DNA of 64,000 nt, from NCBI RefSeq assembly GCF_000523235.1, contig NZ_CP006850.1, forward strand, positions 3,038,001 through 3,102,000. Reading direction: 5' to 3'. The notes beneath the pieces were generated by a model. It was given only the letters and a program-made list of their open reading frames with translations. It ran no database searches and had not been told where the DNA came from. Both the position numbers and the translations under genes were made by a program. This stretch comes from Nocardia nova SH22a. Its GTDB lineage: Bacteria; Actinomycetota; Actinomycetes; Mycobacteriales; Mycobacteriaceae. Positions 1 to 8,678 of the stretch are shown here, one piece after another (position 1 is the stretch's first letter; each line of letters starts with the position of its first letter).

Positions 1-13
1 GACCGCCGACGCG

Positions 14-1480
14 ATGGATCTCGTGCCCGGCGTCCCGGGGACGGCCGGTCGGTTGCTGATCGACGGCGAGTGGGTGCGCGCGGCGTCGGGCGTGAATTTC
101 GATGTCGTCGACCCCGGCACGGGAGAAGTGGTCGCGCAGGTCGCGCACGCGGTCGACGTCGATGTGGATGCCGCCGTGGGCGCGGCCCGGCGCGCATTCG
201 ACGAGGAGCGGTGGTCCGGCCTGTCCGGCCAGCAGCGTGCCGTGCTGCTGTGGCGGGTGGCGGATCGGATGGAGGCCGGCGCCGACGCCCTGGCGCGCCT
301 CGAGAGCCTGGACGTCGGCATGCCGGTGACTCAGGCGCGGCTGATGGTCGGCGAGGCGGTCAACCAGTTCCGCTACTTCGCCGGACTGGCCGACAAGATT
401 CACGGACGCACCGTCGACATCGGTCCGTCCGACCGGCGGCTGCAGGCCTACACGTTGAAGGAACCGGTCGGGGTCGCGGCCGCGATCGTGCCGTGGAACG
501 CGCCGCTGATGGCGTCGTCGCAGAAGCTCGCGCCCGCCCTGGCGGCCGGATGCACGTGTGTGCTGAAGCCGTCCGAGGAAGCGCCGCTGACCCCGCTGGC
601 CCTGGGACAGCTCATGCTCGATGCCGGAATCCCCGCGGGCGTGGTCAACATCGTGACCGGATTCGGACCGGCCGGAGCGGCGCTCGCCTCGCACTCGGAC
701 GTGGACGCGGTGAGCTTCACCGGCTCGACCACCGTGGGCCGCAAGATCGTGCACGCGGCGGAGGGAAACCTCAAGAAGGTGTCGCTGGAACTGGGCGGCA
801 AATCACCGGTCATCGTCCTGCCGGATGCCGATCTGGCCCAGGTGATTCCCGGCGTCGCCCAGGGCGTGTTCTGGAACAGCGGCCAGATCTGCACCTCGGG
901 CACAAGGCTTTTCGTGCACGAGTCGGTGTACGACGAGGTCGTGGAAGGCGTCGCCGAGGCGGGCCGTGCGCTGCGTCTGGGATACGGCACCGATCCGGAC
1001 GCCGATCTCGGGCCGCTGGTGTCGCAGCGTCAGCTCGACGTGGTGTCGGGCTACGTCGACAGCGGTGTCGCCGACGGCGCGCGGGTGGTCAGCGGTGGCC
1101 GTCGGGTCGGCGAGCGTGGATTCTTCTACGAGCCGACCGTGGTCGCCGATGTGACGCCGCAGATGCGGATCGTCCGGGAGGAGATCTTCGGTCCGGTCAT
1201 CGGCGCCATGCGGTTCTCGGATGTCGAGGAGGCCGTCGCGGCGGCCAACAACACCGAATACGGGCTGGCGGGCAGCGTCTGGACCCGCGACGTGTCCCGT
1301 GCGCATCGGCTGGCCCGCAAGATCCGCGCCGGTCGCATCGGCATCAACGTGCATCGCGCGGGCGGTGTGCAGATCACCGTCGGCGGCTACAAGCAGTCGG
1401 GCTGGGGGCGGGAGAGCGGCCCCGAAGCGCTGGAAGAATATCTGGAGACCAAGGCCGTGGTCTCGGTGCTGGACCGCTGA
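14..1480 (+). CDS. NAD(P)-dependent aldehyde dehydrogenase
   Basis: Oxidises an aldehyde to the carboxylic acid with NAD(P)+ in the cytoplasm; the substrate cannot be read from sequence. The 488-residue protein has the usual length. It has the PWNAP segment of the cofactor fold, the FTGSTTVG loop, the general-base glutamate in LELGGKSP (about residue 259) and the nucleophilic cysteine in GQICTSG (about residue 293), so it should be active. The ATG lies only 13 nt from the window edge and no stop codon precedes it in frame, so the true start may be upstream. It is one of five aldehyde dehydrogenases here. The XRE-family regulator follows 80 nt downstream on the same strand. Confidence 0.93.
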   Translation: MDLVPGVPGTAGRLLIDGEWVRAASGVNFDVVDPGTGEVVAQVAHAVDVDVDAAVGAARRAFDEERWSGLSGQQRAVLLWRVADRMEAGADALARLESLDVGMPVTQARLMVGEAVNQFRYFAGLADKIHGRTVDIGPSDRRLQAYTLKEPVGVAAAIVPWNAPLMASSQKLAPALAAGCTCVLKPSEEAPLTPLALGQLMLDAGIPAGVVNIVTGFGPAGAALASHSDVDAVSFTGSTTVGRKIVHAAEGNLKKVSLELGGKSPVIVLPDADLAQVIPGVAQGVFWNSGQICTSGTRLFVHESVYDEVVEGVAEAGRALRLGYGTDPDADLGPLVSQRQLDVVSGYVDSGVADGARVVSGGRRVGERGFFYEPTVVADVTPQMRIVREEIFGPVIGAMRFSDVEEAVAAANNTEYGLAGSVWTRDVSRAHRLARKIRAGRIGINVHRAGGVQITVGGYKQSGWGRESGPEALEEYLETKAVVSVLDR

Positions 1481-1560
1481 GACTTCCGCTGTCCGTCGCG
1501 GCGCCGACTGGGAAGAAATTCGCCCAGGCGGCGCCGCCGAATAGGTTCTAGCGTGGTGAT

Positions 1561-2451
1561 ATGAACGTCAAGGAGCCGCATCTGCGTGAGCTGGGCGAAT
1601 TCTTGAAAGCCCGCCGCGGACAACTCGACCCGGGCACCCTCGGCTTGCCCTCCGGGGATCTGCGGCCACGTCGCGTGCCCGGCCTGCGCCGCGAAGAGGT
1701 CGCGGAACTGGCCGCGATCAGCACCGATTACTACACGCGGATCGAACAGGGGCGCCTCGCCCCGTCCGAACCCGTGCTGGACACTCTCGTCCGGGTGCTG
1801 CAACTCGACCGCGAACAGCGCGACTACGTGCGTAGCCTCGCCGCACGCGCCGACAGCCGGCCGCCCGCGCCGCGCGCCCGCCAGGTCGTGCGTCCCCAGC
1901 TGGGCAGGCTGCTGGATCAGCTGACGGATACGCCCGCGCTGATATTCGGCCGCCACCTCGACATCCTCGCCTGGAATCAGCTGGCCGCCGCGCTGATCGC
2001 CGATTTCGGCACGATCGCGCCCAAACAGCGCAACTACGTGCGGATGATCTTCATGGATCCCGCGATGCGCGAGCTGTACACCGACTGGGAGGCCGTCGCG
2101 CGCACGTGCGTGGCGATCCTGCGCATGGAGGCGGCCGAGAACCCGACCGATCCGCGCCTGTCCGCGCTGGTCGGTGAGCTGTCGGTCGCCGACGAGCACT
2201 TCCGGCAGTGGTGGGCGGCGCGGCACGTGGCGCATCAGGAGTTCGGCACCAAACAGATGCACCATTCCGAGGTCGGGGATCTGACACTCGAGTGGGACAC
2301 CTTCCGCTACTCCGGCGATCCGGATCAGCAACTGGTGCTGTGGTCCACCGAACCGGGCAGCGCCTCGCAGGACAAGCTGCGCATCCTCGCGTCCTGGTCG
2401 GCAGAACACGCTTCCGTACTCGAGACGCGGGACGAGGGCCGCACGCTCTGA
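1561..2451 (+). CDS. XRE-family regulator with MmyB-like ligand-binding domain
   Basis: DNA-binding transcription regulator of 296 residues. An N-terminal helix-turn-helix (about residues 10-90) carries the family signature RRVPGLRREEVAELA followed by YYTRIEQG. The rest (about 110-280) matches the MmyB-like domain of actinobacterial regulators, thought to bind a small or fatty-acid-like ligand. Such genes often sit beside the oxidoreductase they control. Here the neighbour is the aldehyde dehydrogenase upstream on the same strand, which is a candidate target by position only. Confidence 0.85.
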   Translation: MNVKEPHLRELGEFLKARRGQLDPGTLGLPSGDLRPRRVPGLRREEVAELAAISTDYYTRIEQGRLAPSEPVLDTLVRVLQLDREQRDYVRSLAARADSRPPAPRARQVVRPQLGRLLDQLTDTPALIFGRHLDILAWNQLAAALIADFGTIAPKQRNYVRMIFMDPAMRELYTDWEAVARTCVAILRMEAAENPTDPRLSALVGELSVADEHFRQWWAARHVAHQEFGTKQMHHSEVGDLTLEWDTFRYSGDPDQQLVLWSTEPGSASQDKLRILASWSAEHASVLETRDEGRTL

Positions 2452-2455
2452 GCGC

Positions 2456-2494
2456 GGTCCGATCCGGCTGGCGCGTGGTCCGATCCGGCTGGCG
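2456..2494. repeat. Two-copy direct repeat, 21-nt period
   Basis: GGTCCGATCCGGCTGGCG is present twice, exactly 21 nt apart, starting 5 nt after the stop codon of the XRE regulator gene. A third partial match (GCGCGGTCCGG) follows. No function is apparent; replication slippage is the simplest origin. Confidence 0.7.
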
Positions 2495-3152
2495 GCGCGG
2501 TCCGGCGACTCCACGCGAAGCCGTCGCCCGGGCCGATCTGCTGTTCATCCGCTACGTGTGGGCCTTCGAGCTCACCGGCGCGTTGCCCCGGCGTGCCGAA
2601 GGTTACGAGCACGCCGCCTGCTCGACGCGGTAAAGACTTCTTCCGCAGGTTGATCGGCGTGGTTCCGCCCTTCGCGCCGGTCGTTGCGCGACATCATCTC
2701 GACTCGCGTGGGGTCGTGGCCACTGGCCCGAATCAACCACAGTTCACCCGGTACGGGCCACCGCCGCGATCGTCTTCTTCCGCTGGCACTTGATGTAATG
2801 GTCTGTGTCGCTTGAAGATTGGGACAGTGCTTCCCTGTCCGGGGGATGTGCCGAAGACATCGTGTGATCGGGCTGCCCGCCAGCTGTCGATGAGGACGGA
2901 TTCCGCCACGCCCGGGCTGGGATGCGTTGTGGCACTGCTACGGACGCGGGCAGTCGCCCGCGCGTATGTGCCGCCCGAGTCCGCCGTTCGACGATTGCCA
3001 TCCGGAGTAGAAGGGCACTGTGCCCGATCCGCCCGAGTACTTCGAAGGCCTCGTTCGGGGCGGGCCTCCTCGTTCGAATCGTTCCGGCCGGACCGAATCG
3101 TGTGCGGCGACCTGTCGTCGCAGGTGCCGCCCGAAACCGCTCAGTGCTTCAC

Positions 3153-3168
3153 GCACAATATATAATGC
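3153..3168. promoter_or_regulatory. AT-rich palindromic operator-like site (type A) upstream of MaoC
   Basis: GCACAATATATAATGC, 63 nt before the MaoC start. It matches 14 of 16 positions of the window-wide pattern GCATAATATATTATGC and pairs with itself at 6 of 8 positions. It is a rare AT-rich island in GC-rich DNA. Likely an operator overlapping the promoter; the binder (GntR/FCD) is inferred. Confidence 0.6.
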
Positions 3169-3230
3169 GGTAGAGTTCCCGGGAGTCTCCCGGTGAACCG
3201 GGCCCTGCTCCGCAGATCGAAAGGACCCCC

Positions 3231-3704
3231 ATGCCAGGCCTGTACTTCGAAGAGTTCGAACCCGGCGCCGTGATCGAGCACGCGACCCGCCGTACCGTCA
3301 CCGAAACCGACAATCTGCTGTTCAGCACGATGACGCTGAACACCGCGCCACTGCACCTGGACGCCGAATACAGCAAGGATTCGATCTACGGGCAGCGACT
3401 GGTCAACAGCCTGTTCATCCTGGGCCTGGTCGCCGGTGTCACCGTGCCGGACACCACCCTCGGCACCACCCTGGGCAATCTCGGATTCGAGGACGTGACC
3501 TTCCCCAAGCCGGTCTTCCACGGCGACACGATCCGGGTGCGCACCGAGGTGCTGAGCAAGCGGGAATCCAAGAGCCGCAACGATTCCGGCATCGTCTTCT
3601 TCAAGCATCAGGGCATCAACCAGCGTGACGAGGTCGTCTGCGAATGCCGCCGCGCCGGGCTGATGCTGAAGCGTTCCGCGGACGGGAACGCGGCCGTCGC
3701 CTGA
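3231..3704 (+). CDS. MaoC-family (R)-specific enoyl-CoA hydratase
   Basis: Single hot-dog-fold hydratase of 157 residues, expected to add water to an enoyl-CoA (or remove it from a 3-hydroxyacyl-CoA). The N-terminal MPGLYFEEFEPG and the segment VTETDNLLFSTMTLNTAPLH, which carries the hydratase D..LF...T...PLHLD pattern, place it in the MaoC family. The C-terminal half has the FHGDTIRVRTEV strand typical of the fold. The ATG follows a good AGATCGAAAGGA site. The AMP-dependent ligase is 61 nt downstream. A close paralogue with the same downstream partner lies at 59727-60203; by eye about 18 residues differ over the first 149. Confidence 0.93.
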   Translation: MPGLYFEEFEPGAVIEHATRRTVTETDNLLFSTMTLNTAPLHLDAEYSKDSIYGQRLVNSLFILGLVAGVTVPDTTLGTTLGNLGFEDVTFPKPVFHGDTIRVRTEVLSKRESKSRNDSGIVFFKHQGINQRDEVVCECRRAGLMLKRSADGNAAVA

Positions 3705-3765
3705 GCGGGCGTGCCCGAAAGGGCCGCCGCCGCCGGAACATTCGTGGAGAGAAAGGAATTGCCCG

Positions 3766-5712
3766 ATGCGCGGACCCGGTCCCTTCGGCGCACCGAAGGA
3801 GTCGGCATGGGTGCCGACCGACGCCGTGCGGCAACGCAGCCGTCTGCTCACGGCCATGGCCGAGTGGGGCTACGACAGCCTGCCGGCGCTGCACGCGGCG
3901 TCGGTGGACGATCCGGAATGGTTCTGGCGGGCGGTCGTGGCCGATCTGGGCGTCGATTTCACCGAACCGTTCGACCGGGTACTCGACGACAGCGCGGGTA
4001 AGCCGTTTCCGCGGTGGTTTCCCGGTGGCCGGCTCAATGTCGCGACATTGTGCTCCCATCGCCACGCGGTGGGCACGAACTCCGGCAAACCCGCCGTCGT
4101 CTACGAAGGCGACAGCGGGGAACGACGCACGCTGACCTACGCCGAACTCGACGCCGAGGTGCGCCGCTTCGCCGCCAACCTGAGTGCGCTGGGAGTCGCG
4201 CGCGGCGATCGCGTCGTGCTGTTCCTGCCGGTGGTGCCCGAGGCGGTGATCGCCTTCCTGGCCTGCGCCATGATCGGGGCGGTCTCGGTACCGGCGTTCA
4301 GCGGATACGGCGCGGACGCCCTCACGGCCCGGCTCGCCGACTCCGAGGCGGTCGTGCTGATCACCGCCGACGGAACCACCCGGCGCGGAAAAGTGGTGCC
4401 GCTCAAGGAAACCGCAGACGAGGCCCTGGCGTCGGTCCCGTCCGTCCGCCACAGCGTGGTGGTCCGTCACCTCGGCAACGACGCCGAGATGCGTGACGGC
4501 CGGGACATCTACTGGGACGAACTGGCCGCCGACCCGGAGCCGGTGCCGACGGTGGCGGCGGCCTCCGACGAGCCGCTGACCATCGTCTACACCTCCGGCA
4601 CCACCGGAAAACCCAAGGGCATCGTGCATTCCCACGCGGGTTTCGCGGTCAAGACCGCACTGGACCTGGGCTACGGATTCGACGTCCACGCCGATGACGT
4701 CATCGCGTGGATCGCCGATATGGGCTGGTTGCTGGGACCGCTGCTGATCGTCGGCGGGCTCCAGCTCGGCGCCACGGTCGTGTTCACCGAAGGCGTGCCC
4801 GACCACCCGGAACCGACCCGGTTGTGGGAGATCGCGGAACGCAACCGCGTCACCCTGCAGGGCATCGCGCCCACCGCGGCCCGGCTGGTGATGGCCCGGA
4901 CCGACGGCGTACCCACCGGTGTGGAATCCATCCGTGCCTTCGTCTCCACCGGTGAGGCGTGGGACACCCCGACCTGGACGTGGTTGTTCGAGACCGTCGG
5001 CGGGACCCGCCGTCCGATCATCAACTACACCGGCGGCACGGAGGTCGGCGGCGGACTTCTGATCAGCTATCCGTTCCTGCCCATCGAACCGGCCTCGTTC
5101 AACGCCCCGCTGCTCGGTGCGGATGTCGCCGTACTGGACGCGGCGGGGGAGCCGGTCGTCGGCGAGGTCGGCGAACTGTCGGTACTCAACACGTTCCCGG
5201 GGATGACGCATGCGTTCTGGCGCGACCGCGACCGCTATGTCGAAACCTATTGGAGCCGGTGGGACGGTGTGTGGGTGCACGGCGACCTGGCCAGCGTCGG
5301 TGCCGACGGTGTCTGGCGCGTCCACGGCCGCTCCGACGACACGATCAAGGTGTCCGGCCGCCGGGTCGGCCCCGCCGAACTCGAGGCTGCGCTGCTCAAG
5401 GACCGCCGGATCGTGGAGGCGGCGGTGATCGGCGAACCCGATCCACAGCGCGGTCAGCGCGTGGTCGCCTTCGTGGTGCTGCGGGACGCGGTGACCGACC
5501 ACGACGATCTGACCTCGACCGCGATCCACCACGTCGGCCGTTCCTTCGCGCCGAGTGTCCACGTCGTGGCGGCCCTGCCCAAGACCAAGAACGGGAAGGT
5601 CATGCGCCGCGCCATCAGATCCCGGTATCTCGGTGGGGCGCAAGGCGATCTGTCGTCGCTGGATCCGGCGACGCCGATCGACGCCATCCCGGTCCGGGAG
5701 GGCTCCGCGTAG
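3766..5712 (+). CDS. AMP-forming acyl-CoA synthetase, acetyl-/acetoacetyl-CoA synthetase-like
   Basis: Activates a carboxylic acid to its CoA thioester through an acyl-adenylate. The 648 residues match the long acetyl-CoA synthetase branch, including the N-terminal extension with WFWRAVV and FPRWFPGG. Motifs in order: the P-loop YTSGTTGKPKG, NYTGGTEVGGG in place of the usual YWQTE, VHGDLA, GRSDDTIKVSGRRVGPAE, and a C-terminal PKTKNGKVMRR containing the catalytic lysine. The altered acyl-pocket motif argues against simple acetate as substrate. It is probably co-transcribed with the MaoC gene upstream. Its paralogue at 60240-62186 has the same layout, implying duplication of the pair. Confidence 0.93.
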   Translation: MRGPGPFGAPKESAWVPTDAVRQRSRLLTAMAEWGYDSLPALHAASVDDPEWFWRAVVADLGVDFTEPFDRVLDDSAGKPFPRWFPGGRLNVATLCSHRHAVGTNSGKPAVVYEGDSGERRTLTYAELDAEVRRFAANLSALGVARGDRVVLFLPVVPEAVIAFLACAMIGAVSVPAFSGYGADALTARLADSEAVVLITADGTTRRGKVVPLKETADEALASVPSVRHSVVVRHLGNDAEMRDGRDIYWDELAADPEPVPTVAAASDEPLTIVYTSGTTGKPKGIVHSHAGFAVKTALDLGYGFDVHADDVIAWIADMGWLLGPLLIVGGLQLGATVVFTEGVPDHPEPTRLWEIAERNRVTLQGIAPTAARLVMARTDGVPTGVESIRAFVSTGEAWDTPTWTWLFETVGGTRRPIINYTGGTEVGGGLLISYPFLPIEPASFNAPLLGADVAVLDAAGEPVVGEVGELSVLNTFPGMTHAFWRDRDRYVETYWSRWDGVWVHGDLASVGADGVWRVHGRSDDTIKVSGRRVGPAELEAALLKDRRIVEAAVIGEPDPQRGQRVVAFVVLRDAVTDHDDLTSTAIHHVGRSFAPSVHVVAALPKTKNGKVMRRAIRSRYLGGAQGDLSSLDPATPIDAIPVREGSA

Positions 5713-5727
5713 GACGCGAGCGACGGG

Positions 5728-5758
5728 CCGCGTCCACCGGTCACCGCGGTGGACGCGG
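5728..5758 (+). terminator. Stem-loop terminator after the acyl-CoA synthetase
   Basis: CCGCGTCCACCG pairs perfectly with CGGTGGACGCGG (12-bp arms, 7-nt loop), 16 nt after the stop codon. There is no clear U-tract, which is common in high-GC actinomycetes. Confidence 0.65.
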
Positions 5759-5774
5759 CACGGGCGGTCCCCTT

Positions 5775-5804
5775 ACGCTAAATATAAGGCATAATGCATA
5801 AAGG
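5775..5804. promoter_or_regulatory. Type A operator-like site upstream of GntR/FCD regulator
   Basis: AT-rich segment with CTAAATATAAGG followed by GCATAATGCATAAAGG (5789-5804), 27 nt before the regulator start. The half-site GCATAATGCATAA is shared with the site at 13801. The position suggests autoregulation of the GntR gene. Confidence 0.6.
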
Positions 5805-5830
5805 GTGGCGACGGAGAGGACCGATATTCC

Positions 5831-6544
5831 ATGGAACCCACACTGCGGGGACTACCGCGTAGTGCGAAAGCCCGGCCGCAGCAACTGTCCGAGGGCGTCG
5901 CCACCTACGTTCGTGAACTCATCATCTCCGGGCAGGTTCGTCCCGGGGACTATCTGCGCACCGAAGCCGTCGGCGAGGCGATGGGCGTCAGCAACACCCC
6001 GGTGCGCGAGGGGCTGCTGTTGCTGAGTGGCGAGGGATTCGTCGAATTCGTTCCCCGCCGAGGTTTCATGGTGTCGGCGTTCAGTCGGCAGGATGTGCGC
6101 GATCTGTTCTGGGTGCAGGCATCCCTGGCCGGTGTACTGGCCGGGCGCGCGGCGAAATTGATCTCCTACGACCAGCTCGTGCATCTGTCCGAACTCGTGG
6201 TCGAGCACACCGCCGCCGCGGAGAGCGGGAACGATCCGGACCGCGTTCTCGAACTCGGTCACGAATTCCATCGGACGATCAATATCGCCGCGGATTCCCA
6301 TCGGCTCGCCAGCGTGCTGGCGTCGGTGGTCAAACAATTGCCGAATCGCTTCTACGGCAAGATCGAGGGCCACCACGAGGGCACCCTGCACGATCACCCC
6401 GCCATTCTGGAAGCGCTGCAGAAACATCAAGCGCGGCAGGCGAGTACGTTGATGCGCAACCACATCATGTCGGGCGCCGACGAACTGATCGCCATGCTGG
6501 AGAAGCAGGGAATGTGGTCGGATCGGGAACGCTCGACGGCGTAG
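5831..6544 (+). CDS. GntR-family transcription regulator, FCD (FadR-type) domain
   Basis: Ligand-responsive DNA-binding protein of 237 residues. The N-terminal winged helix (about 20-85) has the family signature GVSNTPVREGLLLLSGEGFVE, followed by PRRGFMV. The all-helical FCD effector domain (about 95-225) contains HEFHRTIN and the SVVKQLPNRFY segment, with histidines placed to hold a metal and a carboxylate effector. The start has a GGAGAGGA site. A paralogue with the same SVVKQLPNRFY segment lies at 7946-8647, so the two probably recognise similar DNA. An AT-rich operator-like site precedes each gene. Acyl-CoA or organic-acid sensing is inferred from context. Confidence 0.92.
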   Translation: MEPTLRGLPRSAKARPQQLSEGVATYVRELIISGQVRPGDYLRTEAVGEAMGVSNTPVREGLLLLSGEGFVEFVPRRGFMVSAFSRQDVRDLFWVQASLAGVLAGRAAKLISYDQLVHLSELVVEHTAAAESGNDPDRVLELGHEFHRTINIAADSHRLASVLASVVKQLPNRFYGKIEGHHEGTLHDHPAILEALQKHQARQASTLMRNHIMSGADELIAMLEKQGMWSDRERSTA

Positions 6545-6564
6545 TGCCGTCGATGCGCGAGGAT

Positions 6565-6596
6565 CGGCATCCGCTGCCTGCGGATGCCGGCTTTTT
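6565..6596 (+). terminator. Rho-independent terminator after GntR/FCD gene
   Basis: CGGCATCCGC pairs with GCGGATGCCG across a 5-nt loop and is followed by GCTTTTT. This is a classical intrinsic terminator, 20 nt after the stop codon. Confidence 0.85.
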
Positions 6597-6637
6597 CATG
6601 TTCGCGGCATGTGTATGCGGTCGACGGGCCGCTGAAA

Positions 6638-6682
6638 TTGTCTTGATATTGGACACTTCGAGCCCGTGGCGCGACCTAGCGT
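6638..6682 (+). promoter_or_regulatory. Type B inverted repeat and promoter for cytoplasmic beta-propeller gene
   Basis: TTGTCT-N7-GGACAC (6638-6656), then TAGCGT (6677-6682) exactly 21 nt after TGGACA. The same TGGACA-N21-TAnnnT layout is seen before the exported beta-propeller genes at 18356 and 21115. It suggests an activator-bound promoter with the hexamer as the -10 box. Confidence 0.55.
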
Positions 6683-6717
6683 TCGGTCGAAACGACTCTC
6701 GTTAGGAACATCCAGCA

Positions 6718-7824
6718 ATGACCGCTGCGCAACAAAAGACCCTCGTCGACCGGCTGTACGTCGTGGCCCAAGGCGGCGGGATCGGCGCCTTCGATCTGTT
6801 CGACGACGGCTCGCTGAGCCCCCTGGAAGGATCGCCCTATCCGACGGGCGCGGGAACCTTCTGCATCGTCGCGAGCCCGGATCGCCGGTTCGTCTATGTC
6901 GCCGCCGGGATGGGACTCGGCACGCCCTACAGCCTGCGCCAGACGTTCTCACCGGAACTGATCACCTTCCGGGTCCGCGGCGACGGAACCCTCTCCCGGG
7001 CAGGGGAACTCGCACTGCCCCGGCTGTCCACGCCGGTGTCGATGGCGATGTCGGGCGACGGCCGCAATCTGTATCTCGGTGTGGGCCGCGGGCCCGCGGG
7101 ATTCTTCCGCGGCGGTGTGCGGCACTTCCGCATCGACGAGCAAGGGTTTCCCGTCGCCGGCGGCGATACGGTGCGACTGGGCCGATTCCTCGACGGCGCG
7201 GCACAGCCCGTCCTCTCGCCCGACGGCCGGCGTCTCTACATCGCGAGCGTGATCGCGAAAGCGCTGGTGCGCCTGGACATCCAGGAGGACGGCAGTCTGT
7301 CGCGCCCCGCGGATCGGACGCCCTCGACCGGCACCTTCCCGATCACGCCGGTGTTCTCGCCCGACGGCCGCTTCTTCTATGTCGCCAACGAGCAGTCGCA
7401 GTCGATCACCGGATTCGGGGTCGCCGCCGACGGCACGCTCACAGAACTGCCGGGATCGCCGTATCCGACCGGAAAAATCCCGCACAACCCCGTCTTCAGC
7501 AAGGACGGGCGCTTCGTCTACTTCGCGAACACGTTGTCGGACACGATCACCGGATACGAGGTCCAACCCGACGGCCGACTCGTTCCCGTCCCCGGTTCCC
7601 CGTTCCGGACTCCCGTCGGCCCCGCGATGCTCAGTCGCTCCAGCGACGGCGCATGGCTGTGCCTGGTCTCCTCGCCGATCTTCCGGAAGGGTTCGCGCGT
7701 GGTCGTGACGACCTACCGGATCCAATCCGACGGAAGTCTGACGCACTCCGGTCACGAGCCCGCTCCGACCGGCCTGCAATTCGCCGACGGCCCCAGCGCC
7801 GTCACGATCCCCGTCGGCGGCTGA
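6718..7824 (+). CDS. Seven-bladed beta-propeller protein, lactonase-like
   Basis: Cytoplasmic protein of 368 residues built from repeated YVTN/lactonase-type blades, each reading like LSPDGRFVYVAN...I.GF.V..DG.L...PGSPYPTG. No signal peptide is visible, unlike its relatives at 18356 and 21115. The 6-phosphogluconolactonase-like family includes lactone hydrolases and many members of unknown activity; catalytic residues cannot be assigned with confidence. The shared type B promoter with the two exported paralogues and the SnoaL gene suggests one regulon. A role in opening a lactone intermediate would fit but is unproved. Confidence 0.82.
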   Translation: MTAAQQKTLVDRLYVVAQGGGIGAFDLFDDGSLSPLEGSPYPTGAGTFCIVASPDRRFVYVAAGMGLGTPYSLRQTFSPELITFRVRGDGTLSRAGELALPRLSTPVSMAMSGDGRNLYLGVGRGPAGFFRGGVRHFRIDEQGFPVAGGDTVRLGRFLDGAAQPVLSPDGRRLYIASVIAKALVRLDIQEDGSLSRPADRTPSTGTFPITPVFSPDGRFFYVANEQSQSITGFGVAADGTLTELPGSPYPTGKIPHNPVFSKDGRFVYFANTLSDTITGYEVQPDGRLVPVPGSPFRTPVGPAMLSRSSDGAWLCLVSSPIFRKGSRVVVTTYRIQSDGSLTHSGHEPAPTGLQFADGPSAVTIPVGG

Positions 7825-7852
7825 TCGGCACGCCGACACGGCACGGCCCCCA

Positions 7853-7883
7853 CGGCCCCGGGAGATTCGATCTCCCGGGGCCG
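7853..7883. terminator. Bidirectional terminator between convergent genes
   Basis: Perfect 14-bp arms CGGCCCCGGGAGAT / ATCTCCCGGGGCCG with a TCG loop, between the plus-strand beta-propeller gene and the minus-strand GntR gene. Confidence 0.8.
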
Positions 7884-7945
7884 CTGTGGTTGCCCGGTGC
7901 TTCCGTCGAGCAGAGGTCGGCCGTCGCCGCGCGTGCTGTCGCCGG

Positions 7946-8647
7946 TCAGCCCAGCGGAACCGATTCCATCTGCTCGGATCGGGCGAGCGCCTCGAGGACG
8001 CGGTCGGCGCCTTCGATGATGTGTCGCTGGGCCAGCGAACGTGCCTGGCGCACATCGTGATCGCGCAGCGCCTCGGCGAGGAGACGATGGTCGTCGCTGG
8101 TGGATCCGGCCTGGCTCTCGATCGAGGCGTAGAAGCGATTCGGCAGTTGTTTCACGACCGAGGCGAGTAGTCGGGTCAACCGGTAGGAATCGGCGGCGAG
8201 GTTGATCTCCCGGTGGAAGGCGTGACCGAGGGCGGCGACCCGTTCGGTGTCCTCGGCGGCGACGGCCCGGTCGTAGTCGCGATTGATCTGCTCCAGGCCC
8301 GCGATCTGCTCGGGCGTGATCCGGCCCGCGGCGCGGGCCGCCAGCTCGGCGGCGAATTGCGCTTGGGTCCAGAACAAGTCGCGGATATGGTCGGGGGAGA
8401 TCGGCAGGACGACGAACCCGCGCCGCGGGACCAACTCGACCAGACCTTCGCCGTGCAGCGCGAGCAGCGCCTCCCGCACCGGTGTGGTGCTGACTCCGGT
8501 CGCCGAGGCGATGCGTTCGAGCCGGATGAATTCCCCGGGCCGGACCTGCCCGGACAGGATCAGTTCGCGGAGGTAGGAGGCGACTTCCGCGGGCAGTTGA
8601 CCGCGGCGCCCACCCGCGCCGCGGAGCGGGGTCGACTGATCGGCCAC
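7946..8647 (-). CDS. GntR-family transcription regulator, FCD domain (second paralogue)
   Basis: Paralogue of the regulator at 5831-6544: winged helix with GVSTTPVREALLALHGEGLVELVPR, then an FCD effector domain with HAFHREIN and SVVKQLPNRFY. An ATG at 8662 is possible, but GGAGGTGA (8652-8659) lies inside that reading and is ideally placed for the GTG at 8647, giving 233 residues; I prefer this start. The type A AT-rich palindrome at 8663-8678 then falls just upstream of the ribosome-binding site, which would suit tight autorepression. The alcohol dehydrogenase gene lies upstream on the same strand, 326 nt away. Confidence 0.9.
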   Translation of the reverse strand: MADQSTPLRGAGGRRGQLPAEVASYLRELILSGQVRPGEFIRLERIASATGVSTTPVREALLALHGEGLVELVPRRGFVVLPISPDHIRDLFWTQAQFAAELAARAAGRITPEQIAGLEQINRDYDRAVAAEDTERVAALGHAFHREINLAADSYRLTRLLASVVKQLPNRFYASIESQAGSTSDDHRLLAEALRDHDVRQARSLAQRHIIEGADRVLEALARSEQMESVPLG

Positions 8648-8662
8648 GATACTCACCTCCAT

Positions 8663-8678
8663 GCATAATATATAACAT
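8663..8678. promoter_or_regulatory. Type A operator-like site abutting the GntR/FCD gene
   Basis: GCATAATATATAACAT matches 12 of 16 positions of the shared pattern. It sits immediately upstream of the GGAGGTGA ribosome-binding site of the minus-strand regulator. Confidence 0.6.

Larger units (their letters stand above)
2452..3230. other. 779-nt intergenic stretch without a convincing gene
   Basis: Several short open frames exist but none has both a ribosome-binding site and a recognisable protein. Just after the stop of the XRE gene an 18-mer, GGTCCGATCCGGCTGGCG, occurs twice 21 nt apart (2456-2473 and 2477-2494). One short frame near 2535-2633 reads like a protein end (LLFIRYVWAFELTG) and could be a gene remnant. 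The last 80 nt hold the AT-rich operator-like site and the leader of the MaoC gene. Confidence 0.6.

Noticed and set aside
2593..3173. Several 60-120 codon frames in the gap before the first MaoC gene
   Set aside because: Overlapping on both strands, Arg/Pro-rich, no good ribosome-binding sites and no recognised family. A short tail near 2535-2633 may be a remnant but cannot be supported as a gene.
3616..5643. Long minus-strand open frame (675 codons) opposite the first acyl-CoA synthetase
   Set aside because: Its translation is low-complexity and rich in Arg, Gly, Asp and His with no family signature. It is the GC-rich antisense shadow of a clear gene. Similar frames opposite 13939-15996, 45368-47299, 49639-51303 and 60240-62186 were rejected for the same reason.
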